DNA of 64,000 bases, taken from Diaphorobacter aerolatus. Lineage in GTDB: Bacteria; Pseudomonadota; Gammaproteobacteria; Burkholderiales; Burkholderiaceae_C. This document shows, one piece after another, positions 1 through 8,650 of this stretch. Below the pieces are notes generated by a model that had not been told where the DNA came from, searched no databases, and saw only the letters and a list, made by a program, of their open reading frames with translations. A program made the translations under genes and the position numbers. Within the stretch, counting starts at the first letter, position 1. Every line of letters begins with the position of its first letter. Location of the stretch: positions 1,984,001 to 2,048,000 of the forward strand of contig NZ_CP060783.1 in NCBI RefSeq assembly GCF_014489535.1. The letters are read 5' to 3'.

Positions 1-51
1 GCTGCGACGGCGCGACACAAACACCGCTTGTTCAAGCAACGGAGACACATC

Positions 52-1171
52 ATGAACGCCCCATCACCTCACGACCCGAAGAATCCGCCTGGGAAAATCC
101 CATGGGCACCGACGGTTTCGAATTCATCGAATACGCCGCCCCGATCCCGTCGCGATGGGGAAGTCGTTCGAATCCATGGGATTCAAGCCCGTCGCCCGCC
201 ACCGCCACAAGAACGTGCTGCTGTACCGTCAGGGCGAAATCAACTTCATCATCAACGCCGAGCCCGACAGCTTCGCCCAGCGCTTTGCCCGCCTGCATGG
301 GCCGAGCGTCTGCGCCATCGCGTTCCGCGTGCACGATGCCAAGGCCGCCTACGAACGCGCGCTCAATCTCGGCGCATGGGGCTATGCCGGTACCGCCGAG
401 CCGGGACAATTGAACATTCCCGCGATCAAGGGCGTGGGCGACAGCCTGATCTATTTTGTGGACCGCTGGCGCGGCAAGAACGGCGCGCGCCCGGGCGACA
501 TCGGCAACATCGGCTTCTTCGACGTGGACTTCGTGCCGCTGCCCGGCATCAGCACCGAGGAAATGCTCTGCCCCAAGGGCGCGGGACTCACCTATGTGGA
601 CCACCTCACGCACAACGTGCACCGGGGCCGCATGGTCGAATGGGCCGATTTCTACGAGCGTTTGTTCAACTTCCGCGAAATCCGCTACTTCGACATCGAG
701 GGCCAGGTCACGGGCGTCAAGAGCAAGGCCATGACCAGCCCCTGCGGCAAGATCCGCATTCCGATCAACGAGGAAGGCAAGGAAAAGCCGGGGCAGATTC
801 AGGAATACCTGGACATGTACAAGGGCGAGGGTATCCAGCACATCGCCATGGGCTCGTACGACCTCTACGCCACGGTGGATCAGTTGCGTGCCAACGGCGT
901 GCGGCTGCTCGACACCATCGATACCTACTACGAGCTGATCGACAAGCGCATCCCGGAGCATGGCGAAAGCGTCGCTGAGCTGCAAAAGCGCAAGATTCTG
1001 ATCGACGGGAAAAAGGATGCCATCCTGCTGCAGATCTTCAGCGAGAACCAGCTTGGCCCGATCTTCTTCGAGTTCATCGAGCGCAAGGGCGACGACGGCT
1101 TCGGCAACGGCAATTTCAAGGCGCTGTTTGAAAGCATCGAGCTCGACCAGATGCGCCGCGGCGTGCTCTGA
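52..1171 (+). CDS. hpd: 4-hydroxyphenylpyruvate dioxygenase (two frameshifts)
   Basis: Fe(II) dioxygenase converting 4-hydroxyphenylpyruvate to homogentisate in tyrosine and phenylalanine breakdown. The body from 155 onward is a typical two-VOC-domain HPPD; probable iron ligands are the His of YVDHLTHNV, the His of IQHIAMGS and the Glu of FFEFIERKG near the C terminus. The N terminus is split over three frames: ATG 52 to about 93, then GTDGFEFIEY from about 102, then MGKSFESMG from 155. One base added at about 93 gives PPGENPMGTDGF and one at about 143 gives AAPDPVAMGKSF, which is what the family shows. Restored length is about 373 aa, normal for HPPD. A GGAG motif lies just before ATG 52. 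phhA follows 32 bp later, so the two probably form one catabolic unit. Two lost bases within 60 bp look like base-calling errors. Confidence 0.9.
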
Positions 1172-1203
1172 TTCGATCCAACCGACGCCTCAGGAGGCAA
1201 GCC

Positions 1204-2048
1204 ATGGGACAGGCACCGGTCACCTACGGCCAGTCCACGCGCCCGCCGCGCGGCGACTACGGCCGCGCGCGGGAGGATTTCACCTGCGCACAGAACTTCG
1301 ATGCGTACACGGAAGCGGATCACGATACCTATCACCGCCTCTACGAACGCCAGTCGGCCCTGCTTCCAGGTCTGGCGAGCCAGGCCTTCATCGACGTGTT
1401 GCCAAGGCTCGGGCCAAGGAGCGCATTCCGCGCTTTGACGACATCAACGAATCACTGCACAAGGCCACGCGCTGGGAGATCGTCGCGGTACCGGGGCTGA
1501 TTCCCGAACGCGCCTTTTTCTCGCTGCTCGCCAATCGCCGGTTTCCGGTGACGGACTGGATTCGCAAGCCCGAGGAATTCGAATACATCGTCGAGCCCGA
1601 CGTGTTCCACGACCTCTTCGGCCATGTGCCGCTGTTGTTCAATCCGGTGATCGCCGACTACATCCAGCGCTACGGCCAGGGCGGTCTCAAGGCAGAGGAA
1701 CTCGGCGCGGGCGAGATGCTTGCGCGGCTCTACTGGTACACCATCGAATTCGGCCTGATCCGCGAGCCGGAGGGGCTGCGGGCCTATGGCGCGGGCATTC
1801 TGAGCTCCAGCGGCGAACTCAAGCACAGCGTGCAAAGCCCCGAGCCGCAACGTCTGCCGCTGGAACTCGCGCGCACCATGCGCACGCGCTACAAGATCGA
1901 CACCTACCAGCAGACGTATTTCGTGATCGACAGCTTCGAGCAGCTGTTCGAATTGACGGCGCCCGATTTCACCCATCTCTACGACCAGCTGCGCGCCCTG
2001 CCCGAATTCGGTGCCGACAGCAAGCCGCTTGCGGCGCGCACGGCCTGA
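1204..2048 (+). CDS. phhA: phenylalanine 4-monooxygenase (frameshifted)
   Basis: Pterin-dependent, non-heme iron hydroxylase making tyrosine from phenylalanine, the step that feeds Hpd. The iron-binding facial triad is visible as DVFHDLFGHVP (two His) and the Glu of YWYTIEFGL. Other family blocks are WEIVAVPGLIPERAFF and YGAGILSSSGELKHS. The frame breaks at about 1396: the 5' part reads to SQAFID and the rest starts at VAKARAKERIPRFDD. One added G (GAC GGT GTT) joins them as FIDGVAKARAKERIP, giving about 281 aa, the usual bacterial length. The start ATG 1204 has AGGAGG just upstream. The stop TGA 2046-2048 directly abuts the stop of the opposing hydrolase gene. Confidence 0.9.
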
Positions 2049-2960
2049 TCAGCGCGCGACGAGCGAACGCACCAGCGCCCACAGTGGCGGGGCCGCCAGC
2101 ATCTGCACATGGGCGTAGCCAGCCAGCAGGTGATGGTCGGTGTTCGCCAGTTGCGAGGTCGATTCGGGAAACACCACGTTGTCGCAGTCGGAGTAGACGC
2201 AGTGCCAGCGCACGCGCGAAAACGCGCTGCCGGGTTGCGATTCGTCCCTGCGCAGTTGGGCGAGCCATGCGCTGTCCGGTCGCATCTGCCGCACATTGGC
2301 CCCCGTCACGCACAGCGCGAGCGGCGACCCCTGGTGCGGGCTGCCGATGGTGACCGCTGCCAACGGCACCAGCTCACTGCCTGTGGACTGCGCGCGCAAC
2401 CAGTCACGCAGCACCAGCCCGCCCATGCTGTGACCCACGAGCAGCGGAGCGAGCCCGGTGGCGGCATGCAGTCGCCTGACCGCAGAGTCGAGCGCGGGCC
2501 GGGCCGTCTCGATGGTGTGCAGCAGCATCGGCAAGCTCACCGCCACGTAGGGAATGTTTTCCTTGCGCAATTGCTCCATGAGCTGCGTCCAGACCGCGCG
2601 ATTGCACATCCAGCCATGGACCAGCACCACGCCGCGTCGCCCACCGGAATCTTCGGGCAGGTGATCCGGAACGGCCCATTCGCGCCATGGAATCTGCCAC
2701 GCGAACTGTCTCGCCGATTCCCGGGTTTCGGCGTTCCAGGCCCTGAACACCGAAGCGCGCGCGGCACGCGGCAGTCCGCCGTGCCACTTGAATGCCTGCA
2801 TCACCAGAAACTGCAATCCCAGCCAGAACCGTCCGAACAGCATGAACAGCAGCACGCCGAATCCCGCGAGCCACGGCGAGCGCGGCCATGCCCATGCGAT
2901 CCAGGCCATCAGGCACAAGACATTGAAAAAACCGACAGCGCGCAGCCACCATGCGACCAT
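2049..2960 (-). CDS. alpha/beta hydrolase, lipase-like, membrane anchored
   Basis: A 303-aa alpha/beta-hydrolase-fold protein. Residues 1-55 hold two hydrophobic stretches (around LCLMAWIAWAW and GVLLFMLFGRFWLGLQFLV), so it is probably held in the inner membrane. The catalytic part begins with GVVLVHGWMCNRAVW (HG oxyanion motif) and carries the nucleophile elbow LLVGHSMGGLVLRDW; the acid and His are probably the D of YSDCDNVV and the H of TDHHLLAG. This resembles triacylglycerol-lipase or permease-hydrolase-like esterases, but the substrate is unknown. It converges with phhA with zero spacing. The start at 2960 is 166 bp from the MBL gene on the other strand, so the two share an upstream region. 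Confidence 0.75.
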   Translation of the reverse strand: MVAWWLRAVGFFNVLCLMAWIAWAWPRSPWLAGFGVLLFMLFGRFWLGLQFLVMQAFKWHGGLPRAARASVFRAWNAETRESARQFAWQIPWREWAVPDHLPEDSGGRRGVVLVHGWMCNRAVWTQLMEQLRKENIPYVAVSLPMLLHTIETARPALDSAVRRLHAATGLAPLLVGHSMGGLVLRDWLRAQSTGSELVPLAAVTIGSPHQGSPLALCVTGANVRQMRPDSAWLAQLRRDESQPGSAFSRVRWHCVYSDCDNVVFPESTSQLANTDHHLLAGYAHVQMLAAPPLWALVRSLVAR

Positions 2961-3126
2961 GGACCCATCCCTTGTTGAACCGGTAAGCGATCAAAGCGAA
3001 GCCGAACAAATACCTGCGACGCACTGTTCCACATTGCCCCGCGCCATTGTGCATGCGCTTGTGCGTGAAGGCGTGTCGCACGGGCACAATGTTGGCCGAG
3101 CCACACCCATAACGAGACACCAGCCC

Positions 3127-4053
3127 ATGACCCGCACCCAGCCCGCACTTCCCGCCGACATCACCGTTCTGGAGCGCGGCTGGCTGTCCGCCAACAACGT
3201 GCTGTTTCAGGGAAGCGAAGGCAGCGCGCTGGTGGACAGCGGCTATTTCACCCACGCCAGCCAGACCGTGGAACTGGTCGCCGCGTCGCTTGCAGGAGGT
3301 GCGCTCGATCTGCTGATCAACACCCATCTGCACAGCGATCATTGCGGTGGCAATGCGGCATTGCAGACGTTCTGGCCCCAGGCCGAAACGCGCGTTCCTC
3401 CGGGCCATTTGGAACAGGTCCGGCATTGGGATCCGGTGGCCCTGGGCTACGAACCCACCGGCCAATACTGCCCGCCGTTTCGCGCCGATTCTGCGCTGCG
3501 CCCGGGCGACGAGATCCGGCTCGGCGACGGCCTCTGGCAAATCCACGCCGCTCCCGGGCACGACGCGCACGCGGTCATTCTGTTCGAGCCCGACGCGCGG
3601 CTGCTGATCTCGGGTGATGCACTCTGGGAAAACGGCTTTGGCGTGGTGTTTCCCGAACTTGAAGGCGAGGAAGGCTTTGCCGATGTGGGTGCGACGCTCG
3701 ATCTCATCGAACGCCTTGCGCCCGAAATCGTCATTCCCGGCCACGGCGCCGTGTTCTCCGACGTGCCCCGGTCGCTCGATACCGCCCGCCGACGCCTCGC
3801 GGGCTTCGTGGCCGATCCGCACAAGCACGCGCGCCATGCCGCCAAGGTGCTGCTCAAGTACAAGCTGCTCGAATGGCAGAGCGTGCCGATGCCAGACGCG
3901 CTGTGCTGGCTTCACGGCACGGCCTATTTCCGCCTGCTGCACGCGCGCTATTTCGCCGCGACGCCGATGCAGGACTGGGCCGGGGACCTGGTGCGCGACC
4001 TGGTCGCGAGCGGCGCTGCGGCGGTTCAGGAAGACCTGCTGATCAACGCCTGA
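3127..4053 (+). CDS. MBL-fold metallo-hydrolase
   Basis: A 308-aa metallo-beta-lactamase-fold hydrolase. The zinc motif HxHxDH is seen in LLINTHLHSDHCGGN, followed by a second His in HAAPGHDAHAV, the Asp of LLISGDALWENGFG and a late His in IVIPGHGAVF. The set is complete for a binuclear metal site. The C-terminal third (KVLLKYKLLEWQ onward) is the helical extension typical of beta-lactamase-related hydrolases of this subgroup. Substrate cannot be told from sequence. The in-frame region upstream of ATG 3127 is low-complexity and overlaps the opposite gene, so MTRTQPALPAD is taken as the N terminus. Confidence 0.8.
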   Translation: MTRTQPALPADITVLERGWLSANNVLFQGSEGSALVDSGYFTHASQTVELVAASLAGGALDLLINTHLHSDHCGGNAALQTFWPQAETRVPPGHLEQVRHWDPVALGYEPTGQYCPPFRADSALRPGDEIRLGDGLWQIHAAPGHDAHAVILFEPDARLLISGDALWENGFGVVFPELEGEEGFADVGATLDLIERLAPEIVIPGHGAVFSDVPRSLDTARRRLAGFVADPHKHARHAAKVLLKYKLLEWQSVPMPDALCWLHGTAYFRLLHARYFAATPMQDWAGDLVRDLVASGAAAVQEDLLINA

Positions 4054-4203
4054 GGCAAACGCGGGTGCCAGACAAGTCGATGACATTGATTCATGGATGA
4101 CCATGATGGATCAAGGAAATTTGTTGGTATGACGCAACAAATGCCCCATCTCCCACACTGAATTTGCTGGAAATTCCATCTCAGATCAAAGCAATTACGC
4201 GAA

Positions 4204-4230
4204 CGAGATTGATTCTCAATAATAATCGCG
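4204..4230 (+). promoter_or_regulatory. probable Fur box before the siderophore receptor
   Basis: An A/T-rich stretch containing GATTGATTCTCAATAATAAT ends about 25 bp before the TonB-dependent receptor start. It resembles the Fur consensus of repeated NATWATNAT hexamers (compare GATAATGATAATCATTATC), and the downstream genes are iron-uptake genes, where Fur control is usual. No binding was measured; this is a pattern match. Confidence 0.5.
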
Positions 4231-4255
4231 TCCAGTTTTATCAGAGGGTATTTTC

Positions 4256-6598
4256 ATGCAATCCAAGCGCTCCAACGTGAAGAAGCCACGCAGCCTGCGT
4301 CTGGCCGAAAGCGTCACCGCCGTTGCCGTCCTGCTTCCGCTCGGCGCACTGGCCCAGACTCCGACAGCACCCGAGGCGACTGCCGCCACCACCGCCGAAG
4401 CCCTGCCTACCGTGACGGTGAAGGAGCAGGCTATCGATCCGAATCCGAATGCCGAAGTCGGCGCGCCCTACAAGGCCAAGACGTCTGCCGACACGCGGCA
4501 CACACGTCCGCTCGCCGAGACGCCGCAAACCATTTCGGTGATCACCAAATCGGCCATCGACGATTCCGGCATGACCGACCTCAAGCAGATTCTCGCCGCC
4601 CAACCCGGCATCACGCTCGGCACCGGCGAAAACGGTAATGCCTTCGGTGATCGCTACATCATCCGTGGCCAGGAAGCGCGCTCCGACGTGTTCGTGGACG
4701 GTCTTCGTGACCCCGGCATGACCACGCGCGAGAGCTTCGCCGCCGAACAGGTGGAAATAACCAAGGGCCCGAACTCCACGTTCGCGGGCCGCGGTTCCGC
4801 CGGTGGCGCGGTGAACATGATCACCAAGCAGGCCACGCTCGACTACGACTTCACACGCTTTTCCGGCTCGGTCGGCACCGACAGCCACTATCGCCTGACG
4901 ATGGACGCCAACAAGGCCATCAACGACACCTTCGCGCTGCGCGTGAATGCGCTCGTGGGAAGCGAAGACGTGCCCGACCGCGGCCCGTCCGAGCGCAAGC
5001 GCAAGGGTCTGGCGCTCTCGGGCATCTGGGAAGTGAATCCCGACCTGAACGTGACCGTGGACTACTACGGCTTTCGCGGCAAGGACAACCAGCCCGACCT
5101 CGGCGGCTACCTCGTCGGCACGGCGCCCGCGCGCTACCCGGCCCGCAATGTTCCGGTGTACGCACAGTCCAACGACTTCCTGAAGTCGGACGTGGACACG
5201 CTGACGGCGCGCGTCAACTACCGCATCGCACCCGACCTCAAGCTCAACAGCCTGACGCGCTATGGTACGGCGAGCAATAGCTACGCCACCACAGGCGCAT
5301 CGAGCCGCACCGCTTTCAATCCTGACGGCAGCACCTACGCCACTGCGGGCCTGGACAACGGCCACACAGGTTGGCAGGAGGTGCACTACTTCGCGCACCA
5401 GACCAATCTGCGTTGGGACACCAAGATCGCCGGCATGAAGCACGAATTCATTACTGGCTTCGAATACACCGACCACATGGTCAAGTCCGGTAACTACGCC
5501 ATCAGCAATTCCGGCTCTTACAACTGCCGCACCAGTGCGACGGCCACGGCCAACAATGGCTGGTGCTTCACCAATGCCTCTGGCGCGAGCTTTGGCGACC
5601 CGACCACGATGGCCGGTCGCAGCTACACACGTCGTGGCCAGTCTGCCGACTGGCAGGTGCGCACCTACGCGCTGTCGCTCATGGACACCGTAGATCTAAC
5701 CGACAAGTGGACTGTGTTTGGCGGCGTTCGCGCTGACCACTACAAGCTCAGCTACCTTACTCGTAACAACACCACAGGCGTGCAGACAGGTGACTACGGT
5801 TTCAGTGACACACTGTTCAACGGCCATCTGGGTGTTAGCTACAAGATCAACCCGCAGGGCATGGTTTACGCTGGCTACGGCACTTCGCAGGACATCAACG
5901 GCGGCGAACCCGACGCTGGCACCAACAGCGGCTACGGTGGTCTCGTGATTTACAACGGCAGCGCCGCTGGCGCCAAGCCCGAGCGTTCGCAGAACTTCGA
6001 ACTCGGTACCAAATGGAATCTGCTGGATGACAAACTGTTGGCTACCGCCGCAGTGTTTCAAACCACCAAGACCGATGTCATGGAGGGGGCGAACTACGAT
6101 ACACAAGGCACCTTCAACACAGGAAAGAATCGCGTTCGTGGTGTCGAATTCGGCCTCGCTGGCAACGTTACCAAGGAATTTCAAGTTCAGGCAGGTGTGG
6201 CCATTATGAAATCCAAGGTTTTGCGCTCGGCAAATGCTTCCAACGTCGGCCATCCTCTCTCAAACTTCGCCGATCGTGCGTTCTCGTTGCAGGGCAAATA
6301 TCAAATCACCAAGGACTTCTCGCTGGGTGCTGTGGCACGCCACGAAAGCAGTCGCTGCGGCGGACAGCCTGACACAGGGGCGGGTTACACCACCACCGGC
6401 ACTTGCTCGCAGCCCGTGCCGGCGTTCACCGTCTACGACGCGTTCGCGTCCTACCGCATCAACAAGCACGCCGACCTGCGCCTGAATGTCTTGAACCTGA
6501 CGAACAAGGACTACTACACCGCCGTGTACCGTTCCGGCTCGTTCCTGTACAAGGGCGACGCGCGCGCCGTGCGCCTGACCTTGAACCTCGATCTGTAA
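4256..6598 (+). CDS. TonB-dependent siderophore receptor (Fiu/BfrD type)
   Basis: A 780-aa outer-membrane receptor. A signal peptide (residues 1 to about 33, cleavage near ALAQT) is followed by a short N-terminal segment with a possible TonB box (LPTVTVKEQ), the plug domain (AETPQTISVITKSAIDDSG, RYIIRGQEARSDVFVDGLRD, EQVEITKGPNSTFAGRGSAG) and a beta-barrel ending in VRLTLNLDL. The plug wording, especially RGQEARSDVFVDG, is close to catecholate receptors of the Fiu/BfrD group. The next gene encodes PiuC, the same pairing as fiu-ybiX in E. coli, and a Fur-like box precedes the gene. Likely substrates are catecholates or their breakdown products; the exact ligand is not known. Confidence 0.9.
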   Translation: MQSKRSNVKKPRSLRLAESVTAVAVLLPLGALAQTPTAPEATAATTAEALPTVTVKEQAIDPNPNAEVGAPYKAKTSADTRHTRPLAETPQTISVITKSAIDDSGMTDLKQILAAQPGITLGTGENGNAFGDRYIIRGQEARSDVFVDGLRDPGMTTRESFAAEQVEITKGPNSTFAGRGSAGGAVNMITKQATLDYDFTRFSGSVGTDSHYRLTMDANKAINDTFALRVNALVGSEDVPDRGPSERKRKGLALSGIWEVNPDLNVTVDYYGFRGKDNQPDLGGYLVGTAPARYPARNVPVYAQSNDFLKSDVDTLTARVNYRIAPDLKLNSLTRYGTASNSYATTGASSRTAFNPDGSTYATAGLDNGHTGWQEVHYFAHQTNLRWDTKIAGMKHEFITGFEYTDHMVKSGNYAISNSGSYNCRTSATATANNGWCFTNASGASFGDPTTMAGRSYTRRGQSADWQVRTYALSLMDTVDLTDKWTVFGGVRADHYKLSYLTRNNTTGVQTGDYGFSDTLFNGHLGVSYKINPQGMVYAGYGTSQDINGGEPDAGTNSGYGGLVIYNGSAAGAKPERSQNFELGTKWNLLDDKLLATAAVFQTTKTDVMEGANYDTQGTFNTGKNRVRGVEFGLAGNVTKEFQVQAGVAIMKSKVLRSANASNVGHPLSNFADRAFSLQGKYQITKDFSLGAVARHESSRCGGQPDTGAGYTTTGTCSQPVPAFTVYDAFASYRINKHADLRLNVLNLTNKDYYTAVYRSGSFLYKGDARAVRLTLNLDL

Positions 6599-6631
6599 TT
6601 CAGGCAGCCCGGTTCAGTTCGCCGCAGACTA

Positions 6632-6655
6632 CGGAGCCGCACCGGGTGCGCTCCG
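6632..6655 (+). terminator. hairpin after the siderophore receptor
   Basis: GGAGCCGCACC and GGGTGCGCTCC can pair with one mismatch to form a GC-rich hairpin 35 bp after the receptor stop, followed by GGGTTTGC. There is no clean U-tract, so it may attenuate rather than terminate. It lies between the receptor and piuC. Confidence 0.3.
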
Positions 6656-6742
6656 GGTTTGCTTCACAATCCGTGAAAAAATCCATGCCGGCGCCTGTCC
6701 GGCATTTCCGCTTGTATCGGCCATCGACCCTGACCTCATGCC

Positions 6743-7435
6743 ATGCTGATCACCATCGACAACGTTCTCACCAAAGAGCAGGTCCGCCAGTTCCGCGAAC
6801 GCCTCGATGCGGCCCCCTGGAGCGATGGCGCCGCCACCGCCGGGACGCTCGCCAGAAGCGTCAAGCGCAATCAGCAGATCGACGATGCAAGCGAGCTGTG
6901 CGTGGCACTTGGCAACCAGATCCTGCGCGCGCTCTCGCAGATGCCGCGCTTCATTTCCGCCGCGCTGCCGCGCACCATCTATCCGCCCAAGTTCAACCGC
7001 TACAGCGGCGGCGGCACCTATGGCGCGCATGTGGACAGCGCGCTGATGTTCCTGCCCGGCGCGCAGCAGCAGAAACAACAGATGCGCACCGATCTTTCGG
7101 CCACGCTGTTCCTCGCCGAGCCCGATGAGTACGAAGGCGGCGTGCTCGAGGTCGAGGGCCCATTCGGCGTGCAGGAAGTCAAGCTCGATGCGGGCGACAT
7201 GGTGCTCTATCCGTCGAGCAGCCTGCACCGCGTCACCCCCGTCACGAGCGGCGCGCGCGTGGCCTCGTTCTTCTGGATCGAGAGCCTGGTGCCCGACGAG
7301 GGCGAGCGCACGCTGCTGTTCGATCTGGACCAGTCCGTGCAGCAGCTCACGCCATCCATGCCACCTGATGATCCGCGACTCGTACAGCTCACCGGGGTCT
7401 ATCACAACCTGTTGCGACGCTGGGCCAGGACTTGA
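6743..7435 (+). CDS. piuC: Fe2OG dioxygenase PiuC/YbiX (PKHD-type hydroxylase)
   Basis: A 230-aa Fe(II)/2-oxoglutarate-dependent dioxygenase of the PKHD/YbiX group. The core shows [18 protein letters not shown] (first His and Asp of the HxD metal triad), [17 protein letters not shown], and [19 protein letters not shown] (distal His and the Arg that binds 2-oxoglutarate). Family members are commonly encoded next to catecholate siderophore receptors and are thought to act on imported siderophore or its breakdown products. Here the gene follows the receptor directly. The start ATG 6743 gives [14 protein letters not shown], the standard N terminus. Length is normal. Confidence 0.9.
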   Translation: MLITIDNVLTKEQVRQFRERLDAAPWSDGAATAGTLARSVKRNQQIDDASELCVALGNQILRALSQMPRFISAALPRTIYPPKFNRYSGGGTYGAHVDSALMFLPGAQQQKQQMRTDLSATLFLAEPDEYEGGVLEVEGPFGVQEVKLDAGDMVLYPSSSLHRVTPVTSGARVASFFWIESLVPDEGERTLLFDLDQSVQQLTPSMPPDDPRLVQLTGVYHNLLRRWART

Positions 7436-7478
7436 TCTACGCTCGCATGCTTTTGAATCCGACCGAAGGAATCTCCCT

Positions 7479-7748
7479 ATGAAAAATCTCCGTACCACTC
7501 TCTGCATCGCCGCACTCACGCTGTGCGCGAACACGGCCTTTGCACACGGCAACGTGCAGTGCAAGGAATACCCCAAGGCCGAATGGCGTCCACATACCGA
7601 GCTGCAGGAAAAGCTCGTGAAGGATGGCTGGACCGTGCGCCGCATGGAAAAGACCGACACCTGCTACGAGGTCTATGGCAAGGACCCCAAGGGCAAGCGC
7701 GTCGAGGCCTTCTTCGATCCCAAGACCTTTGAACGCGTCGAAGAGTAA
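7479..7748 (+). CDS. small exported PepSY-domain protein
   Basis: An 89-aa protein with a clear Sec signal peptide (MKNLRTTLCIAALTLCANTA, cleavage near AFAHG). The remaining 67 residues are one PepSY-like unit: LQEKLVKDGWTVRRMEKTDTCYEVYGKD with GKRVEAFFDPKTFERVEE. Two cysteines, in VQCKEY and DTCYEV, may form a disulfide in the periplasm. Proteins of this size are often encoded beside cytochrome b561 genes, as here (5 bp gap), and may act with them in periplasmic electron transfer; that role is an inference. An AAGGA motif lies before ATG 7479. It is probably cotranscribed with piuC. Confidence 0.8.
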   Translation: MKNLRTTLCIAALTLCANTAFAHGNVQCKEYPKAEWRPHTELQEKLVKDGWTVRRMEKTDTCYEVYGKDPKGKRVEAFFDPKTFERVEE

Positions 7749-7753
7749 ACCGC

Positions 7754-8316
7754 TTGCACGCTGATCACGCCGCCGCCGCACCGCAGCGGGTGCGCGTCTG
7801 GGACTGGCTCGTGCGCCTGTTGCATTGGGGGCTGGTGGTCTGCATCGCGCTGTCCTGGTGGAGCCGCCATGACCTCGGCCCGCTGCACGAGCGCACGGGT
7901 TATGTCGTCATCGGCATTCTCGTGGCGCGCGTGGTGTGGGGCTTTGTCGGCAGCCGCTATGCGCGATTTGCGCAGTTCGTGAAGGCGTCGGGCCCGACCA
8001 TCGCCTATGCGCGCGCGGTCATCGCCAGAAAGGCGCCACGCCACATCGGCCACAACCCGCTCGGCGGCTGGATGGTCGTCGCTCTGCTCGCCTGTCTCGG
8101 CTTGCTGACCTTCACCGGCTGGCTCTACACCACGGACATGTTCTGGGTTATGGCTGGCTCGCCAATCTGCACAAGTACACGGCGTGGGTGCTGCTCGGAC
8201 TGATTGCGCTGCACATCGGCGGCATGCTCTGGACCTGCTGGGAACATCGCGAAAACCTCGTGCGAGCGATGTTCACCGGAAACAAGGCCACGGCGTCGGG
8301 CGACGACGTGGAGTGA
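7754..8316 (+). CDS. cytochrome b561-family protein (frameshifted)
   Basis: A four-helix membrane cytochrome of about 187 aa. Segments are VWDWLVRLLHWGLVVCIALS, TGYVVIGILVARVVWGFVG, GGWMVVALLACLGLLTFTGW and, in another frame, YTAWVLLGLIALHIGGMLW. Heme-ligand histidines are likely the H of LLHWG, H of GHNPLGG and H residues of NLHKYT and ALHIGG. The frame breaks at about 8146: TTDMFWVMAGS continues correctly as FWGYGWLANLHKY when one G is added. The start is probably TTG 7754 (MHADHAAAAPQ), only 5 bp after the PepSY stop, with AAGAG overlapping the upstream stop region. Predicted role is periplasm-facing electron transfer, possibly ferric-siderophore reduction given the context. Confidence 0.8.
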
Positions 8317-8330
8317 TAGTAGATTCACCC

Positions 8331-8584
8331 CCTGAGGCGCTTCGCGCCTTCCCCCTCTCTATGCTGCGCTGCGCGCAGCGGAGGGGACGCCGCCAGCGCG
8401 GCGGGGCGGCCCTTGCGCGGCGGCTCTCGCATGAGGCCGCTTTTGCATTTGGTCTGCAAGGGATTCCTGAGGCGCTTCGCGCCTTCCCCCTCTCTATGCC
8501 GCGCTGCGCACAGCGGAGGGGGACGCCGCCAGCGCGGCGGGGCGGCCCTTGCGCGGCGGCCCTCGCATGAGGCCGCTTTTGCAC
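8331..8584 (+). repeat. two tandem copies of a 120-bp GC-rich intergenic repeat
   Basis: Copy 1 (8331-8448) and copy 2 (8466-8584) are nearly identical and start with CCTGAGGCGCTTCGCGCCTT. Each contains internal palindromes (GGCGCTTCGCGCC, CGCTGCGCGCAGCG, CCGCCAGCGCGGCGG) and ends GCATGAGGCCGCTTTTGCA. A decayed third piece (TTGAAGCCGCTTCACGCCTGGCG) begins at 8601. The whole 334-bp gap between the cytochrome and slt genes consists of these units, and I see no gene in it. Similar repeats are scattered between genes in Comamonadaceae. They can fold strongly and probably separate the converging transcripts. Confidence 0.75.
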
Positions 8585-8650
8585 TGGCCTGTACGGCGTC
8601 CTTGAAGCCGCTTCACGCCTGGCGCTCGCTCGCTCAAGCTTGCCTTGTGG

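Noticed and set aside
2404..4104. Long antisense open frame (566 codons) across the hydrolase and MBL genes
   Set aside because: Shadow of two genes with clear motifs; GC-rich DNA gives long spurious frames. No recognisable domain.
4241..5476. 411-codon minus-strand frame under the siderophore receptor
   Set aside because: Composition (Val/Arg/Gly-rich) is typical of a reverse-complement shadow; the plus-strand receptor is unmistakable.
8331..8584. CRISPR-like array
   Set aside because: Units are 120 bp, palindromic and without unique spacers; no cas genes.
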